Origin: Pinibacter aurantiacus
Lineage (GTDB): Bacteria; Bacteroidota; Bacteroidia; Chitinophagales; Chitinophagaceae
Direction: 5' to 3'
DNA length: 64,000 nt
NCBI RefSeq assembly: GCF_019130065.1
Contig: NZ_JAHSPG010000005.1
Span: 1-64,000, forward strand
This document shows positions 42,924-52,540 of the stretch, piece by piece. Both the position numbers and the translations under genes were made by a program. The notes beneath the pieces were generated by a model. The model was not told the origin of the DNA. It did not search any database and saw nothing but the letters and a program-made list of their open reading frames with translations. How positions within the stretch are numbered: the first letter of the stretch is position 1; every line of letters begins with the position of its first letter.

Positions 42924-45011
42924 CTACGACTGTGTTGCCTGAATGGCCGTCAGCGCTATGGTGTACACAATGTCGTCTACTAACGCACCTCGGGAAAGGT
43001 CGTTTACAGGCTTTTTAAGACCTTGTAACATTGGGCCAACACTTACCACGTTGGCGCTTCTTTGCACGGCTTTATAGGTTGTATTTCCGGTATTAAGATC
43101 AGGGAAAACAAACACATTGGCCTGACCAGCTACAAGACTGTCCGGAGATTTTTGTTTGCCAACGCTTTCCACAGTTGCGGCATCGTATTGCAATGGTCCG
43201 TCTATTAAAATGTCCGGACGTTTTTCCTGCGCGATCAATGTAGCAGTCTTTACCTTTTCAACATCTGCACCCGTTCCTGAAGTTCCTGTAGAATAGGAGA
43301 TCATCGCCACTTTTGGATCCAGGCCGAACGCTTTGGCAGAGTCGGCACTTTGAATAGCAATATCAGCTAACTCGTCAGCAGACGGATCAGGATTCACGGC
43401 GCAGTCCCCGTAAACATATACCTGGTCAGGCATCAGCATGAAGAAGATGGAAGAAACCAGCTTCGTGCCCGGCGCCGTTTTGATCAATTGCAATGCCGGT
43501 CTGATTGTATTAGCTGTTGTGTGAATGGCTCCGGAAACCAAGCCATCCACCTCGTTCATCACTACCATCATGGTGCCGAGAACAACGTTGTCGCCCAATT
43601 GGTCCTCAGCCTGCTGAGGAGTTACTCCTTTTTCTTTTCTTAGCTCAGCATAACCATTGATATATTTTGCACGTACAATGTCCGGATCAATAATTTCGAG
43701 GTCTGCCGGTAATTGAACTCCTTGCGCATTGGCTATTTCAAGCACGTTTTCCCTTTTGCCGAGCAACACACATTTGGCAATAGACTTTTCATGGCAAATG
43801 ACAGCCGCCTGGATCGTGCGCGGCTCTTCCCCTTCAGGTAAAACAATTTTCTTACCTGCTTTGCGCGCCGCTTGTATAAGCTGGTAGCGGAAAGCGGCGG
43901 GTGGCATGCGTTTTTCGGTGAGTTCTCCTACTTTTTCTTTCAAAGAATCTATGTTCAGATATTCTGCCACGTGATCGACCAACTTAGTGATTCTTTCGAT
44001 ATCGTCTATAGGAATATGCGTATCCAGTTTGCCTAAAATATTCACCGTATCAATAGAATTATATTCAGTAATGAGCACCGGAATATTTTGCGCAAGCGCT
44101 GGCGCACATAAATTTCTGATAGCTTCTTTCGGGGCAAAATTGCTCGTAAGCAAAATCCCTGCGATGGGCACACCGCGAAGAACGGCAAGCGTTGTTGCCA
44201 TCAATACATCATCGCGATCTCCGGCAGTAATAACAAGAACCCCCGGTTTTAACAGGTCCACAATGTATTCCACCGATCTCGAAACAACCATTGACCTTGT
44301 AACCCGGGATGTACTCAATGCCGCATTGCCTGATAATACTTTACATTTAAGATGATTCGCAATGTCGAGCATTCGCGGAGCAAGCAATGTATTATCAAAC
44401 GGAATGACACCAAGCAAAGGCAATTTTCCGGATCTGATACTTTTACTGTGCGCCTGGAGCTCTTGCATAAGGCTGTTCAGATTCAATGAAGGATCTGCTT
44501 TGGTGATTACGAATCCCGCGAAATTTGTTTTGTCAGCGCTATACTGCTGTGCGGCAATCTCCAGTTGCTCTGCTATAGAAGACACCTGCATTTGATCTGC
44601 AGAAACCACGAGTATTACGCTTGCTCGCAGGTTGCGGGCAATGTCCGTATTGAGAGCAGTAAGTACGGGTTTATTGAAATCCTGGGCCAGGCCCTCTACA
44701 ATTACTACATCATTTCCTTCGGCAGATTGCTGAAACAGTGAAACGATTTCTTCCATCAGGCTTTCCTTACCGCCTTCACTTAGTAATCTTTCAACATGTT
44801 CAATGGTTAGAGGATGTGTAAAAGGAATATTGTACAATATTTCCGCAAAGTAGCCGGATCGCTCAGCATCTTTTCCCAATAGTAATGTATCGGCGATTGG
44901 CTTTACAAATCCGGATTTAATGCCCAGGCGCTCCAATGCCCTTACCAATCCTAAAGAAACAGAAGTAAGTGCTGCACTTGGGCCTACCGGAGCTATATAA
45001 TATGTTCGCAT
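42924..45011 (-). CDS. pta: Phosphate acetyltransferase with N-terminal regulatory P-loop domain
   Basis: Interconverts acetyl-CoA and acetyl phosphate, and with AckA forms the acetate pathway. 695 residues, the long three-domain form: an N-terminal P-loop/BioD-like domain (MRTYYIAPVGPSAALTSVSLGL to about 220), a DRTGG domain (about 220-350, HLKCKVLSG, VVISRSVEY) and the catalytic PTA domain (about 370-695, KKIVLPEGEEPR, VSGAIHTTANTIRPALQLIK, SYSTGTSGTGADVEKV). ATG at 45011 was chosen because an in-frame longer start at 45104 would run through the repeat. It follows ackA on the same strand. A 34-bp perfect inverted repeat lies between them. Confidence 0.94.
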   Translation of the reverse strand: MRTYYIAPVGPSAALTSVSLGLVRALERLGIKSGFVKPIADTLLLGKDAERSGYFAEILYNIPFTHPLTIEHVERLLSEGGKESLMEEIVSLFQQSAEGNDVVIVEGLAQDFNKPVLTALNTDIARNLRASVILVVSADQMQVSSIAEQLEIAAQQYSADKTNFAGFVITKADPSLNLNSLMQELQAHSKSIRSGKLPLLGVIPFDNTLLAPRMLDIANHLKCKVLSGNAALSTSRVTRSMVVSRSVEYIVDLLKPGVLVITAGDRDDVLMATTLAVLRGVPIAGILLTSNFAPKEAIRNLCAPALAQNIPVLITEYNSIDTVNILGKLDTHIPIDDIERITKLVDHVAEYLNIDSLKEKVGELTEKRMPPAAFRYQLIQAARKAGKKIVLPEGEEPRTIQAAVICHEKSIAKCVLLGKRENVLEIANAQGVQLPADLEIIDPDIVRAKYINGYAELRKEKGVTPQQAEDQLGDNVVLGTMMVVMNEVDGLVSGAIHTTANTIRPALQLIKTAPGTKLVSSIFFMLMPDQVYVYGDCAVNPDPSADELADIAIQSADSAKAFGLDPKVAMISYSTGTSGTGADVEKVKTATLIAQEKRPDILIDGPLQYDAATVESVGKQKSPDSLVAGQANVFVFPDLNTGNTTYKAVQRSANVVSVGPMLQGLKKPVNDLSRGALVDDIVYTIALTAIQATQS

Positions 45012-45042
45012 GAAAAATGTTTTTAAAGTTTGGGTTTCTTTG

Positions 45043-45201
45043 GCACACTGATGACACGGATTGGACTGATTTACACGGATTTTTTTCTGCCGATCAAATA
45101 GCAATTTTTTTTTCTGCTACTCGACTTAGAACTTCAATTATTCTATTATTCATTTATTAAAAGATCAGTGTAAATCAGTCCAATCCGTGTCATCAGTGTG
45201 C
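45043..45201. repeat. Perfect 34-bp inverted repeat, GACACGGATT family, between ackA and pta
   Basis: Arms 45043-45076 and 45168-45201 are exact reverse complements over 34 bases (words GCACACTGATGACACGG, ATTGGACTGATTTACAC). The loop of 91 bases is AT-rich. It fills the 196-base spacer between two genes that normally form one operon. Confidence 0.93.
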
Positions 45202-45207
45202 TAATCA

Positions 45208-46395
45208 TCAGGACTTCACCAGCGCCGCTGTGTCCATCGCAATCATCAACTCTTCGTTTGTATTAATAACTATTGCTTTTTTGCTTTGCTGGTTGGTAAT
45301 AATGCCGGCTTTGCCGCGAATCGTTCGGCCGTTGGCTTCTTCATCAATAAAATAGCCAAGTACTGCCAATCTTTCGATCACCTTTCTTCTTAACAGGACA
45401 GAATTTTCACCTATACCTCCGGTAAAAATCAATGCGTCTACCCGTGGTAGTGAAACCGACATGGCGGCGATATATTTTGCAAGGCGGAAAACAAATATTT
45501 CAATAGCCGTTTTTGCCCGTTCATCGCCGTTAGCAGCGGCGGCTTCCAGCTCACGCATGTCGTTGCTTAGTCCGGATAGTCCAAGCAATCCACTTTTTTT
45601 GTTTAGCATATCGACTATTTCATGCGCCTCTTTTTTCAATACGTCAGATAAGTAACCGATCAGTGCCGGGTCAATATCGCCGGAGCGGGTTCCCATCACC
45701 AGGCCCTCCAGGGGCGTGAAGCCCATTGAAGTGTCCACGCTTTTGCCATTGAGGATTGCCGTTATACTGGCTCCGTTGCCTAAATGGGCGCAAACAAAGG
45801 CGCTGTTGTCAAGCGGAATTTGCAGAGAACTTGCTGCTTCCTGGGTGACAAAGCGGTAGCTTATGCCGTGAAATCCATAGCGGCGTACGCCATGTTCTTT
45901 ATACCACTCTGTAGGAACAGCATATAAATAAGCATGTTGTGGTAGTGTTTGGTGAAAAGCTGTGTCAAAAACGGCTACCTGCGGCAATTCGGGAACGGCG
46001 TGCAGAGCGCCGGTAATTCCTATAAGGTTCGCTGGGTTGTGTAAGGGCGCATAAGGCACGCATTTTTCGATTGCCTTTATCACTTCAGGAGTAACGATCG
46101 TAGAAGAAGAGAAATATTCTCCCCCATGCACCACCCGGTGACCAACAGCTTTGATTTCCTTCCCGAGACCTTTTTCCTGCAGCGTTTTTAGGATCGCCTG
46201 CATGGCGGTTTCGTGGTCGTTCTTTTCAAGCTCAATGGTTTGGGTTTCGCCATTGTGTTTTGCATGTAAAACAGCTGTTTCAAGACCAAGCTTTTCGGCG
46301 AGGCCGGAGATAACAGTTTTGTGGGTGTCAACTTCGATAAGTGAAAATTTAATAGATGAACTTCCGCTATTTATAACAAGAATATGAAGACCCAT
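45208..46395 (-). CDS. ackA: Acetate kinase
   Basis: Converts acetyl phosphate and ADP into acetate and ATP. 395 residues, normal length. Motifs: N-terminal ILVINSGSSSIKFSLIE, the AVGHRVVHGGEYF block, FDTAFHQTLP, RYGFHGISYRFV, VCAHLGNGASITAI and MGFTPLEGLVMGTRSGDIDP, and the C-terminal DALIFTGGIGENS. Transcribed first, with pta following across the 34-bp inverted repeat. ATG at 46395 fits the family start. Confidence 0.96.
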   Translation of the reverse strand: MGLHILVINSGSSSIKFSLIEVDTHKTVISGLAEKLGLETAVLHAKHNGETQTIELEKNDHETAMQAILKTLQEKGLGKEIKAVGHRVVHGGEYFSSSTIVTPEVIKAIEKCVPYAPLHNPANLIGITGALHAVPELPQVAVFDTAFHQTLPQHAYLYAVPTEWYKEHGVRRYGFHGISYRFVTQEAASSLQIPLDNSAFVCAHLGNGASITAILNGKSVDTSMGFTPLEGLVMGTRSGDIDPALIGYLSDVLKKEAHEIVDMLNKKSGLLGLSGLSNDMRELEAAAANGDERAKTAIEIFVFRLAKYIAAMSVSLPRVDALIFTGGIGENSVLLRRKVIERLAVLGYFIDEEANGRTIRGKAGIITNQQSKKAIVINTNEELMIAMDTAALVKS

Positions 46396-46750
46396 TTCAG
46401 AAATTTTTCAGGATTTATGTAAATACAATACAAACATGTGTATGTAAAGTTGATGGCCGAGCAAAAATTAGTATAAGGAAATGACGCCGCTAAAGTATTA
46501 AAATGCAAGGAGCTATGAGGTGGTGATTCTTTTAATAAGAAATGATTAATATCATTTTTATTTATAAAAGTTTTTAGCAAAGGTTAGGGCCGAAAGTATT
46601 TACAGTATTGGTTTTGATACATTTTGGGCCGATTTTGATAAAAGTGTGACCAAATATTTTAGCGAAAAAATACTAAATAAATTAGTGTTAATAAAAATCT
46701 TGTGCTAACTTTACCCAATCAATAATTTTGATCTCTAAATACTAGATTAT
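46396..46750. other. Divergent promoter region between ackA and recA
   Basis: No gene. On the recA side TAACTTTA (46706-46713) is close to the -7 box and just upstream lies a small palindrome ACTAA-ataaa-TTAGT (46672-46686). No recognised LexA box was found. Unlike most intergenic spaces in the window it has no word-family repeat. Confidence 0.5.
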
Positions 46751-47761
46751 ATGGCAAACGCAGAAAATGCAGAAAAATTTAAGGCGCTGAAGCTTACGAT
46801 GGAGAAGATCGATAAGGATTTTGGAAAAGGATCTGTGATGATGATGAACGAAAAGGCTACAGGACCTCAGGAAGTAATTTCTACCGGTTCAATTGGCCTT
46901 GATGTGGCGCTGGGCATAGGCGGTTTGCCAAAGGGCCGTATCGTTGAAATTTACGGGCCAGAATCTTCCGGTAAAACAACAGTTGCTACGCATATAATTG
47001 CTGAAGCTCAGAAAAAAGGCGGCATGTGCGCAATCATCGATGCGGAGCACGCTTTTGATAGTTCTTATGCTCAGAAATTAGGTGTTGATGTAGACAACTT
47101 ATTGATATCTCAACCGGATTATGGTGAGCAGGCACTTGAAATCGCCGATAGATTGATCCTTTCCGGTGCGTTGGATGTTGTGGTGATTGACTCTGTTGCC
47201 GCTCTTGTTCCAAAAGGCGAGTTGGAAGGTGAAATGGGAGACAGCAAAATGGGTCTTCAGGCGAGATTGATGAGCCAGGCGCTGAGAAAATTAACAGCAA
47301 CCATTTCCAAAACAAATACCATTTGCATATTTATTAACCAGCTGCGTGAAAAGATCGGTGTGATGTTCGGTAACCCTGAGACAACAACCGGTGGTAACGC
47401 GCTTAAATTCTATGCGTCGGTTCGTTTGGATATCCGCCGTGCCGCTCAAATTAAAGATGGCGATGAAGCGATCGGTAACCGCGTAAAAGTGAAAGTGGTA
47501 AAAAACAAAGTGGCTCCTCCTTTCCGTGCAGCGGAATTCGACATCGTGTTTGGTGAAGGTATTTCCAAAGTGGGTGAAATCATCGATATGGGTGTGGAAC
47601 TTGGAATCGTTAATAAAAGCGGAAGCTGGTTCAGCTACAATACAGATAAATTGGGACAAGGTCGTGATGCAGTGAAACAGTTGCTGAGAGACAACCCTGA
47701 GCTTGCCAACGAGATTGAAGGTAAGATCAGAGAAAAAATTAAAGAAATGCAAACAGCATAA
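46751..47761 (+). CDS. recA: Recombinase RecA
   Basis: Strand-exchange ATPase for homologous recombination and the SOS response, 336 residues. Walker A GPESSGKT (69-76), Walker [25 protein letters not shown], and loop 2 [27 protein letters not shown] are intact. The C-terminal acidic tail is short ([16 protein letters not shown]). No recX follows; the gene ends in an intrinsic terminator at 47797-47822. Confidence 0.98.
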   Translation: MANAENAEKFKALKLTMEKIDKDFGKGSVMMMNEKATGPQEVISTGSIGLDVALGIGGLPKGRIVEIYGPESSGKTTVATHIIAEAQKKGGMCAIIDAEHAFDSSYAQKLGVDVDNLLISQPDYGEQALEIADRLILSGALDVVVIDSVAALVPKGELEGEMGDSKMGLQARLMSQALRKLTATISKTNTICIFINQLREKIGVMFGNPETTTGGNALKFYASVRLDIRRAAQIKDGDEAIGNRVKVKVVKNKVAPPFRAAEFDIVFGEGISKVGEIIDMGVELGIVNKSGSWFSYNTDKLGQGRDAVKQLLRDNPELANEIEGKIREKIKEMQTA

Positions 47762-47796
47762 TAAGTTTTTGAATAATGGGTTAGTTAGTAAAAGTT

Positions 47797-47822
47797 CCCG
47801 CCTTTCCAGGCGGGATTATTTT
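47797..47822 (+). terminator. Intrinsic terminator of recA
   Basis: CCCGCCTttccAGGCGGG, a perfect 7-bp GC-rich stem, followed by attatttttt. It is 36 bases after the recA stop. Confidence 0.93.
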
Positions 47823-47830
47823 TTATTAGG

Positions 47831-48030
47831 GAGCACACCGATGACGCTGATTCTTTGGCACACAGATGACACGGATTAGACGGATTTACACGGATTTTTG
47901 AGGTCATTTCGTGTATTTATGAAATATGACAATAATTTCAGATTGTATGTTGTTTGTCAGGTATTCAGACTTGTCAGGAAAAACTGCCCATTCAAAAATA
48001 TATCCGTGTAAATCCGTGTCATCCGTGTGC
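47831..48030. repeat. Inverted repeat, GACACGGATT family, between convergent recA and FecR-like gene
   Basis: Left arm 47857-47899 (CACACAGATGACACGGATTAG) and right arm 47994-48030 (TATCCGTGTAAATCCGTGTC), with a 9-base insertion in the left arm made of an extra word. A partial duplicate of the left unit lies at 47831-47858. The loop is about 94 bases. Confidence 0.8.
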
Positions 48031-48045
48031 TAACTTATCGTGTGC

Positions 48046-48825
48046 TTACTTCTTCAGCACCACACGCTCCTCTTCCAGCGAATATTTGATATCAAAGCCC
48101 TTGCTGATCGTTTCGAGGATCTGTTGCAATGTAGCTTCACGAAATGTATAGGTAATAGGCGGCAGCTTTGAGAAATCTCCATTCAAGGTTACCGAAATAC
48201 CAAACCAGTTTTCAAGCTCCTTTGCAAATTCTGAAACAGTTGCGTTGTTAAAAACGAGAATATTTGATTTCCATTTAGAGATTTCTGTAGTGTCGAAAGT
48301 TTCCTTTTCCATCAGATCAATGGTGTGATTGATCATTACCATTTCACCGGCTTTTAAGGTTTCCGGTTCGTTAAATTGAGAAGTGTATGCTTTGTTTGCA
48401 TGCAAGGTTCCTCTCATTACTTCGACGGTTTCGCCTTCGCTCGTGGCCGGCGCAATGATCCAATAGATGCCGTCCCTTGCAGTGTTTTGCAAATGCCTTG
48501 TATGTATAATAAAAGGTTTGGAGCTGTCCTTCACTACTTCAATGAGTGCGTTGCCTATCAGGCCAATTTCCCTTGATGATTTATTGAAAGTCTCGGGAAC
48601 ACTGATCGTTGATGAAGATCCAAGCGTAACAATGGTGCCATCTGAAAGTGTAACAACTTTTCTCGCACCTAAATCACTATTATAATTCTTGTATGGATCT
48701 GAAGGTTTCCACTCTTTTTCTTCGAGTTTACTTTTTTCTTCTTCTTTTTTTTCTGTTTGACCGGAATGACAACCAACGAAAACAAAACCTGTCAATAGGA
48801 GAGCAAGGCAAAACTTTGAAAGCAT
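48046..48825 (-). CDS. FecR-domain lipoprotein with DUF4974-like C-terminus
   Basis: A 259-residue protein with a lipobox FVFVGC (lipidated Cys18) and a charged Glu/Lys linker (EKKEEEKSKLEEKEWKPSD). The middle resembles the FecR domain (VTLSDGTIVTLGSSSTISVPETF, NALIEVVKDSSKPFIIHT, EGETVEVMRGTLH), and the C-terminus (ILVFNNATVSEFAKELENWFGISVTLNGDFSKL) a DUF4974/secretin-like fold, the usual layout of Bacteroidota anti-sigma factors. Unlike standard members it has no membrane helix and no sigma factor gene beside it. ATG at 48825 was chosen because longer starts would precede the lipoprotein signal. Confidence 0.78.
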   Translation of the reverse strand: MLSKFCLALLLTGFVFVGCHSGQTEKKEEEKSKLEEKEWKPSDPYKNYNSDLGARKVVTLSDGTIVTLGSSSTISVPETFNKSSREIGLIGNALIEVVKDSSKPFIIHTRHLQNTARDGIYWIIAPATSEGETVEVMRGTLHANKAYTSQFNEPETLKAGEMVMINHTIDLMEKETFDTTEISKWKSNILVFNNATVSEFAKELENWFGISVTLNGDFSKLPPITYTFREATLQQILETISKGFDIKYSLEEERVVLKK

Positions 48826-48918
48826 AGATTTATAAATAACAGGGATAAAAATATTAAGATGAAGTGGATTTGACGTGGTGAGAAGTATATTTTTTAAACC
48901 ATGGAAAGGTATAAAAAT

Positions 48919-48955
48919 AAAAAAGGGGTCAGAATAGACATTCAACCCCGTTTTT
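48919..48955 (-). terminator. Intrinsic terminator downstream of the small T9SS gene
   Basis: On the minus strand AAAAAcGGGGT pairs with ACCCCTTTTT and is followed by a T-rich run. It separates the T9SS gene from the FecR-like gene. A second, perfect hairpin, AATACCAC-aaa-GTGGTATT, lies at 49014-49032 between it and the stop. Confidence 0.72.
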
Positions 48956-49057
48956 AAAATCCAATATCCTATGAAAAACCAATGCAATAATAGTGTTTAT
49001 TAATTACATACACAATACCACAAAGTGGTATTAGTAAAAATACTATTGAAAAGTTCG

Positions 49058-49681
49058 TCAATTTTTGATTAATTTATCCGTAATCCATTTATTATCATCC
49101 TTTTGTATTAGGGTTATGATATAATAACCTTTTTCAAGATTTGATACGTCAACGAACTGAATTCCTTGTGCAATCGATTTAGTAATGCGAATCTTACTAT
49201 TCATGTCTGTGATATACAGCATGATATTTTTGTCGGATTTTACGATAAGGAGATTGTCGACCGGATTTGGATAAAACTTGCAGGCAAAAATTCCTTTGAC
49301 ATTTATGGATTGAATGGAAGAGTAACGTGCAGTGTCTGCAACAACATATTTTATTCTGTAATAGTTGCTGCCTGTTAGCGGAGATTCATCTGTGAACTCG
49401 TAATAATCTTGTTTGGCAACAGATTTTTTTATCGCAACAGTTTCGAATGTTAAACCATTGCTGCTTCTTTCAATTGTATAAAAACTTGTTTCTTTGCCGT
49501 TGAGTTGTGGTTGCCATTGTAAAATAACGGTATTGTTATCTTTTAGAAGAGGCGCAGACAAGATCAGTTCGGGGTTAGTCGTTATAGCAGAATCAGCGGG
49601 TGGCACAGGCAAAGGCTCGACCTGAGCATAGCCGTTAACCGCACAGAATGCTGCTATAATGAAGGTCAGTAAATATTTCAT
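49058..49681 (-). CDS. Small T9SS type A sorted protein
   Basis: A 207-residue secreted protein. Signal peptide residues 1-20 (VNGYAQ). Residues about 45-125 look like a fibronectin type III domain (VILQWQPQLNGKETSFYTIERSSNGLTFE, NYYRIKYV). The C-terminus has the type A sorting pattern: FACKFYPNPVDNLLIVKSDK, then GYYIITLIQKDDNKWITDKLIKN. The protein is little more than a carrier of the sorting domain and FN3 module. Divergent from mgsA. Confidence 0.85.
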   Translation of the reverse strand: MKYLLTFIIAAFCAVNGYAQVEPLPVPPADSAITTNPELILSAPLLKDNNTVILQWQPQLNGKETSFYTIERSSNGLTFETVAIKKSVAKQDYYEFTDESPLTGSNYYRIKYVVADTARYSSIQSINVKGIFACKFYPNPVDNLLIVKSDKNIMLYITDMNSKIRITKSIAQGIQFVDVSNLEKGYYIITLIQKDDNKWITDKLIKN

Positions 49682-49782
49682 CTAATGGGTTGTGGATAAA
49701 CTGTTAACAAACACCATGCCGATAAGTAACAACATAAGATGAAACGGTAGATTTTTAACTTAATTGTATAAACGAGATAAAT

Positions 49783-50238
49783 ATGCCTACTAGAACACTT
49801 GGTGCCCGCAAAAGGATAGCACTGGTTGCACATGACAACAAGAAACAGGAATTGATTGAATGGGCGCTGCACAACAAAACCATACTTGCAAAACATAGAT
49901 TGTATGGCACAGGAACCACGGGTACCATGATTGAAAACGCATTGGACCAATCGGTAAATAAATTTCTAAGCGGTCCTCTTGGTGGCGATCAGCAAATTGG
50001 CGCCGCTATAGCGGAAGGCAGCCTGGACATGTTGATATTTTTCTGGGACCCAATGGAAGCACAGCCGCACGACCCGGACATTAAGGCACTCTTGCGTTTG
50101 GCAAGTGTATGGAACATCCCCATCGCAACAACAAGATCAACCGCAGACTTTATATTAACCTCACACCTCATGAATGAAGACTATGATTGCATAATCGTAG
50201 ACTTTTCAAGTTATATCAAACGTGTTATAGGGCATTAG
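49783..50238 (+). CDS. mgsA: Methylglyoxal synthase
   Basis: Converts dihydroxyacetone phosphate to methylglyoxal and phosphate, a bypass of lower glycolysis under sugar-phosphate stress. 151 residues, normal. Catalytic residues match the E. coli set with a fixed offset of two: H17, D18 (VAHDNKK), D69 (PLGGDQQIG), D89 (WDPMEAQPHDPD), H96 and D99. Cytoplasmic homohexamer in known members. Followed by the AAAATTTG inverted repeat and uvrB. Confidence 0.93.
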   Translation: MPTRTLGARKRIALVAHDNKKQELIEWALHNKTILAKHRLYGTGTTGTMIENALDQSVNKFLSGPLGGDQQIGAAIAEGSLDMLIFFWDPMEAQPHDPDIKALLRLASVWNIPIATTRSTADFILTSHLMNEDYDCIIVDFSSYIKRVIGH

Positions 50239-50387
50239 GGAAAATTTGAGGATTTGAAAATATGGGAATTTGAAAATGCCTTATGTGCATCCTTTCGCAT
50301 TTAGTATCTACTTTCCGGAGTAGGGAAAGTTAATTTAAAATTCAAAAGGATGCACTCAAAGCATTTTCAAATTTTCAAATTGCCCCA
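50238..50387. repeat. Inverted repeat, AAAATTTG family, between mgsA and uvrB
   Basis: Outer arms AAAATTTGAGGATTTGAAAA (50240-50259) and ATTTTCAAATTTTCAAATTG (50363-50382). Inside, GTGCATCCTTT (50285-50295) pairs perfectly with AAAGGATGCAC (50345-50355), and a CTTTCC/GGAAAG stem lies in the centre. Together it is a long multi-stem hairpin. Start is at the mgsA stop. Confidence 0.8.
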
Positions 50388-50426
50388 CGGCTCCTGCCAC
50401 TTACGACTTTTCCTTAACTTCGTAAG

Positions 50427-52466
50427 ATGCCATTCAAACTTCATGCACCATACCAGCCGTCAGGCGATCAACCGGGTGCTATTGCACAACTTACGCAGGG
50501 ATTGTTAGATGGTGAAAGATACCAAACACTACTTGGGGTAACAGGTTCCGGTAAAACATTTACCATGGCCAACGTTATCCAAAACGTGCAAAAACCCACG
50601 CTGGTCCTGACTCATAATAAAACATTGGTGGCGCAATTGTACGGAGAATTCAAGCAGTTCTTTCCGGACAACGCCGTAGGGTATTTCGTTTCCTACTATG
50701 ATTACTATCAGCCGGAAGCGTATATGCCAGTTAGTGATACCTATATAGAAAAAGATCTTTCCATTAATGAAGAGCTGGATAAGTTGCGCCTGCAAGCCAC
50801 TGCAGAACTGCTTAGCGGAAGACGCGATATTATTGTTGTAGCCTCTGTTAGCTGCATTTATGGTATTGGTAACCCAACAGAGTTTGAGAACGGTATCGTA
50901 AGACTGCACAAAGGACAAACCGTTTCACGCCAGGGCTTTCTCCACTCACTCGTAAACGCCTTATACGTGCGCAGCCAGGGAGAGTTCGGTCGTGGAAGCT
51001 TCCGTGTAAAGGGAGATACCATTGACATCAATCTTCCGTATGTGGATTATGGTTACCGCATCACTTTCTTTGGCGATGATATTGAAGAAATAGAAAGCAT
51101 AGATGTAAACACAAGCAAGCGTATAGCGAAACTTGACAACGCGGCCATCTTTCCCGCCAATCTATACATCGCTCCGAAAGACATGATGCAGCAGATCATT
51201 TATGAAATACAGGACGAAAGCAACGCACAGGTTGAATATTTCAAAAGCGTAGGAAAATTCATTGAAGCACAGAGATTAAGCGAGCGTGTAAATTACGACA
51301 TGGAGATGATGCGTGAGCTTGGCTACTGTAATGGTGTAGAAAACTATTCAAGATTTTTCGACAGACGCCAGCCGGGGACAAGGCCCTTCTGTTTGCTCGA
51401 TTATTTCCCGAAGGATTTCCTGTGTGTGATAGATGAGAGCCACCAAACCGTACCGCAAGTAAGTGGCATGTATGGTGGTGACAGAAGCAGAAAACTGGTC
51501 TTGGTTGATTATGGTTTCCGTTTGCCATCTGCACTCGACAACAGGCCTTTGAATTTTTATGAATTCGAAAACATGTTAAACCAAACAGTATTTGTTTCCG
51601 CTACACCCGGTGATTTTGAATTGGAACAAACCGGGGGCATAGTAGTGGAACAGGTAGTAAGGCCAACCGGTTTGCTAGATCCTCCTATTGAAATAAGGCC
51701 AAGCGTGAACCAGATTGACGACTTGCTCGACGAAATAGATAAACGTGTTACAAAAGGCGATCGTGTGCTTGTAACAACACTTACCAAGCGCATGGCAGAG
51801 GAGATGGATAAGTATTTGCATCGCATCAACATTAAATCGAAATACATACATAGTGAAGTAGACACACTCGAGCGTGTTGAAATTTTGCGACAATTGAGGC
51901 TTGGAGAAATTGACGTGTTGGTAGGCGTGAACTTGTTGAGAGAGGGACTTGACCTGCCGGAGGTGTCGTTGGTGGCCATCCTCGATGCAGATAAAGAAGG
52001 CTTCCTGCGGAATGAAAAGTCGCTTACGCAAACGGCTGGCCGTGCAGCGAGAAACGTAGATGGACTTGTAATCTTTTATGCCGATAAGATGACGGAAAGT
52101 ATGCAGCGCACCATCGATGAAACAAGTCGCAGACGGGAAAAACAAATTGCTTATAATATTGAACACGGTATTACACCGCGAACAGTCATAAAGAGCAAGG
52201 AGCAGGTGTTTGCACAAACATCTGTGCTGGACATTAAAGGCTACGATCCCAAAGATCCTTATGCTATACAGGGAGACCAGGACCTCGTGCCGGTTGCCGC
52301 TGAAGAACAAGAGCAATACAAAACCATTCCGCAAATGGAAAAAGCCATTGCAAAAATTAAAAAGGAAATGGAAAAAGCTGCCCGCGATCTCGACTTCATG
52401 GAAGCCGCGAGACTGCGTGATGAAATGTTTAATATGCAAAAGCAGCTCGAGGGGATGAAGAAATAA
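50427..52466 (+). CDS. uvrB: Excinuclease ABC subunit B
   Basis: Helicase-like subunit of nucleotide excision repair, 679 residues. Walker A GVTGSGKT (37-44), the beta-hairpin phrase YFVSYYDYYQPEAYMP, DESHQTVPQ motif II, GDRVLVTTLTKRMAEE, ILDADKEGFLRNEKSLTQTAGRAARN, and the C-terminal UVR domain (KAARDLDFMEAARLRDEMF, about 640-675) that binds UvrC. No uvrA beside it. The closely packed next genes start 75 bases after its stop. Confidence 0.97.
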   Translation: MPFKLHAPYQPSGDQPGAIAQLTQGLLDGERYQTLLGVTGSGKTFTMANVIQNVQKPTLVLTHNKTLVAQLYGEFKQFFPDNAVGYFVSYYDYYQPEAYMPVSDTYIEKDLSINEELDKLRLQATAELLSGRRDIIVVASVSCIYGIGNPTEFENGIVRLHKGQTVSRQGFLHSLVNALYVRSQGEFGRGSFRVKGDTIDINLPYVDYGYRITFFGDDIEEIESIDVNTSKRIAKLDNAAIFPANLYIAPKDMMQQIIYEIQDESNAQVEYFKSVGKFIEAQRLSERVNYDMEMMRELGYCNGVENYSRFFDRRQPGTRPFCLLDYFPKDFLCVIDESHQTVPQVSGMYGGDRSRKLVLVDYGFRLPSALDNRPLNFYEFENMLNQTVFVSATPGDFELEQTGGIVVEQVVRPTGLLDPPIEIRPSVNQIDDLLDEIDKRVTKGDRVLVTTLTKRMAEEMDKYLHRINIKSKYIHSEVDTLERVEILRQLRLGEIDVLVGVNLLREGLDLPEVSLVAILDADKEGFLRNEKSLTQTAGRAARNVDGLVIFYADKMTESMQRTIDETSRRREKQIAYNIEHGITPRTVIKSKEQVFAQTSVLDIKGYDPKDPYAIQGDQDLVPVAAEEQEQYKTIPQMEKAIAKIKKEMEKAARDLDFMEAARLRDEMFNMQKQLEGMKK

Positions 52467-52528
52467 GATTGGTGCTAAGGTATCTTCATCCAAAGCACTT
52501 GCTGCTGTGTTATTAGGGAACCTTTGTG

Positions 52529-52536
52529 TATATTTG
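52529..52536 (+). promoter_or_regulatory. Candidate -7 box of the MntA/HepT operon
   Basis: TATATTTG matches TAnnTTTG and ends 4 bases before the mntA ATG, so the mRNA would be leaderless or nearly so, as suggested for polA. No good TTG at the usual spacing. Confidence 0.35.
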
Positions 52537-52540
52537 CTTT

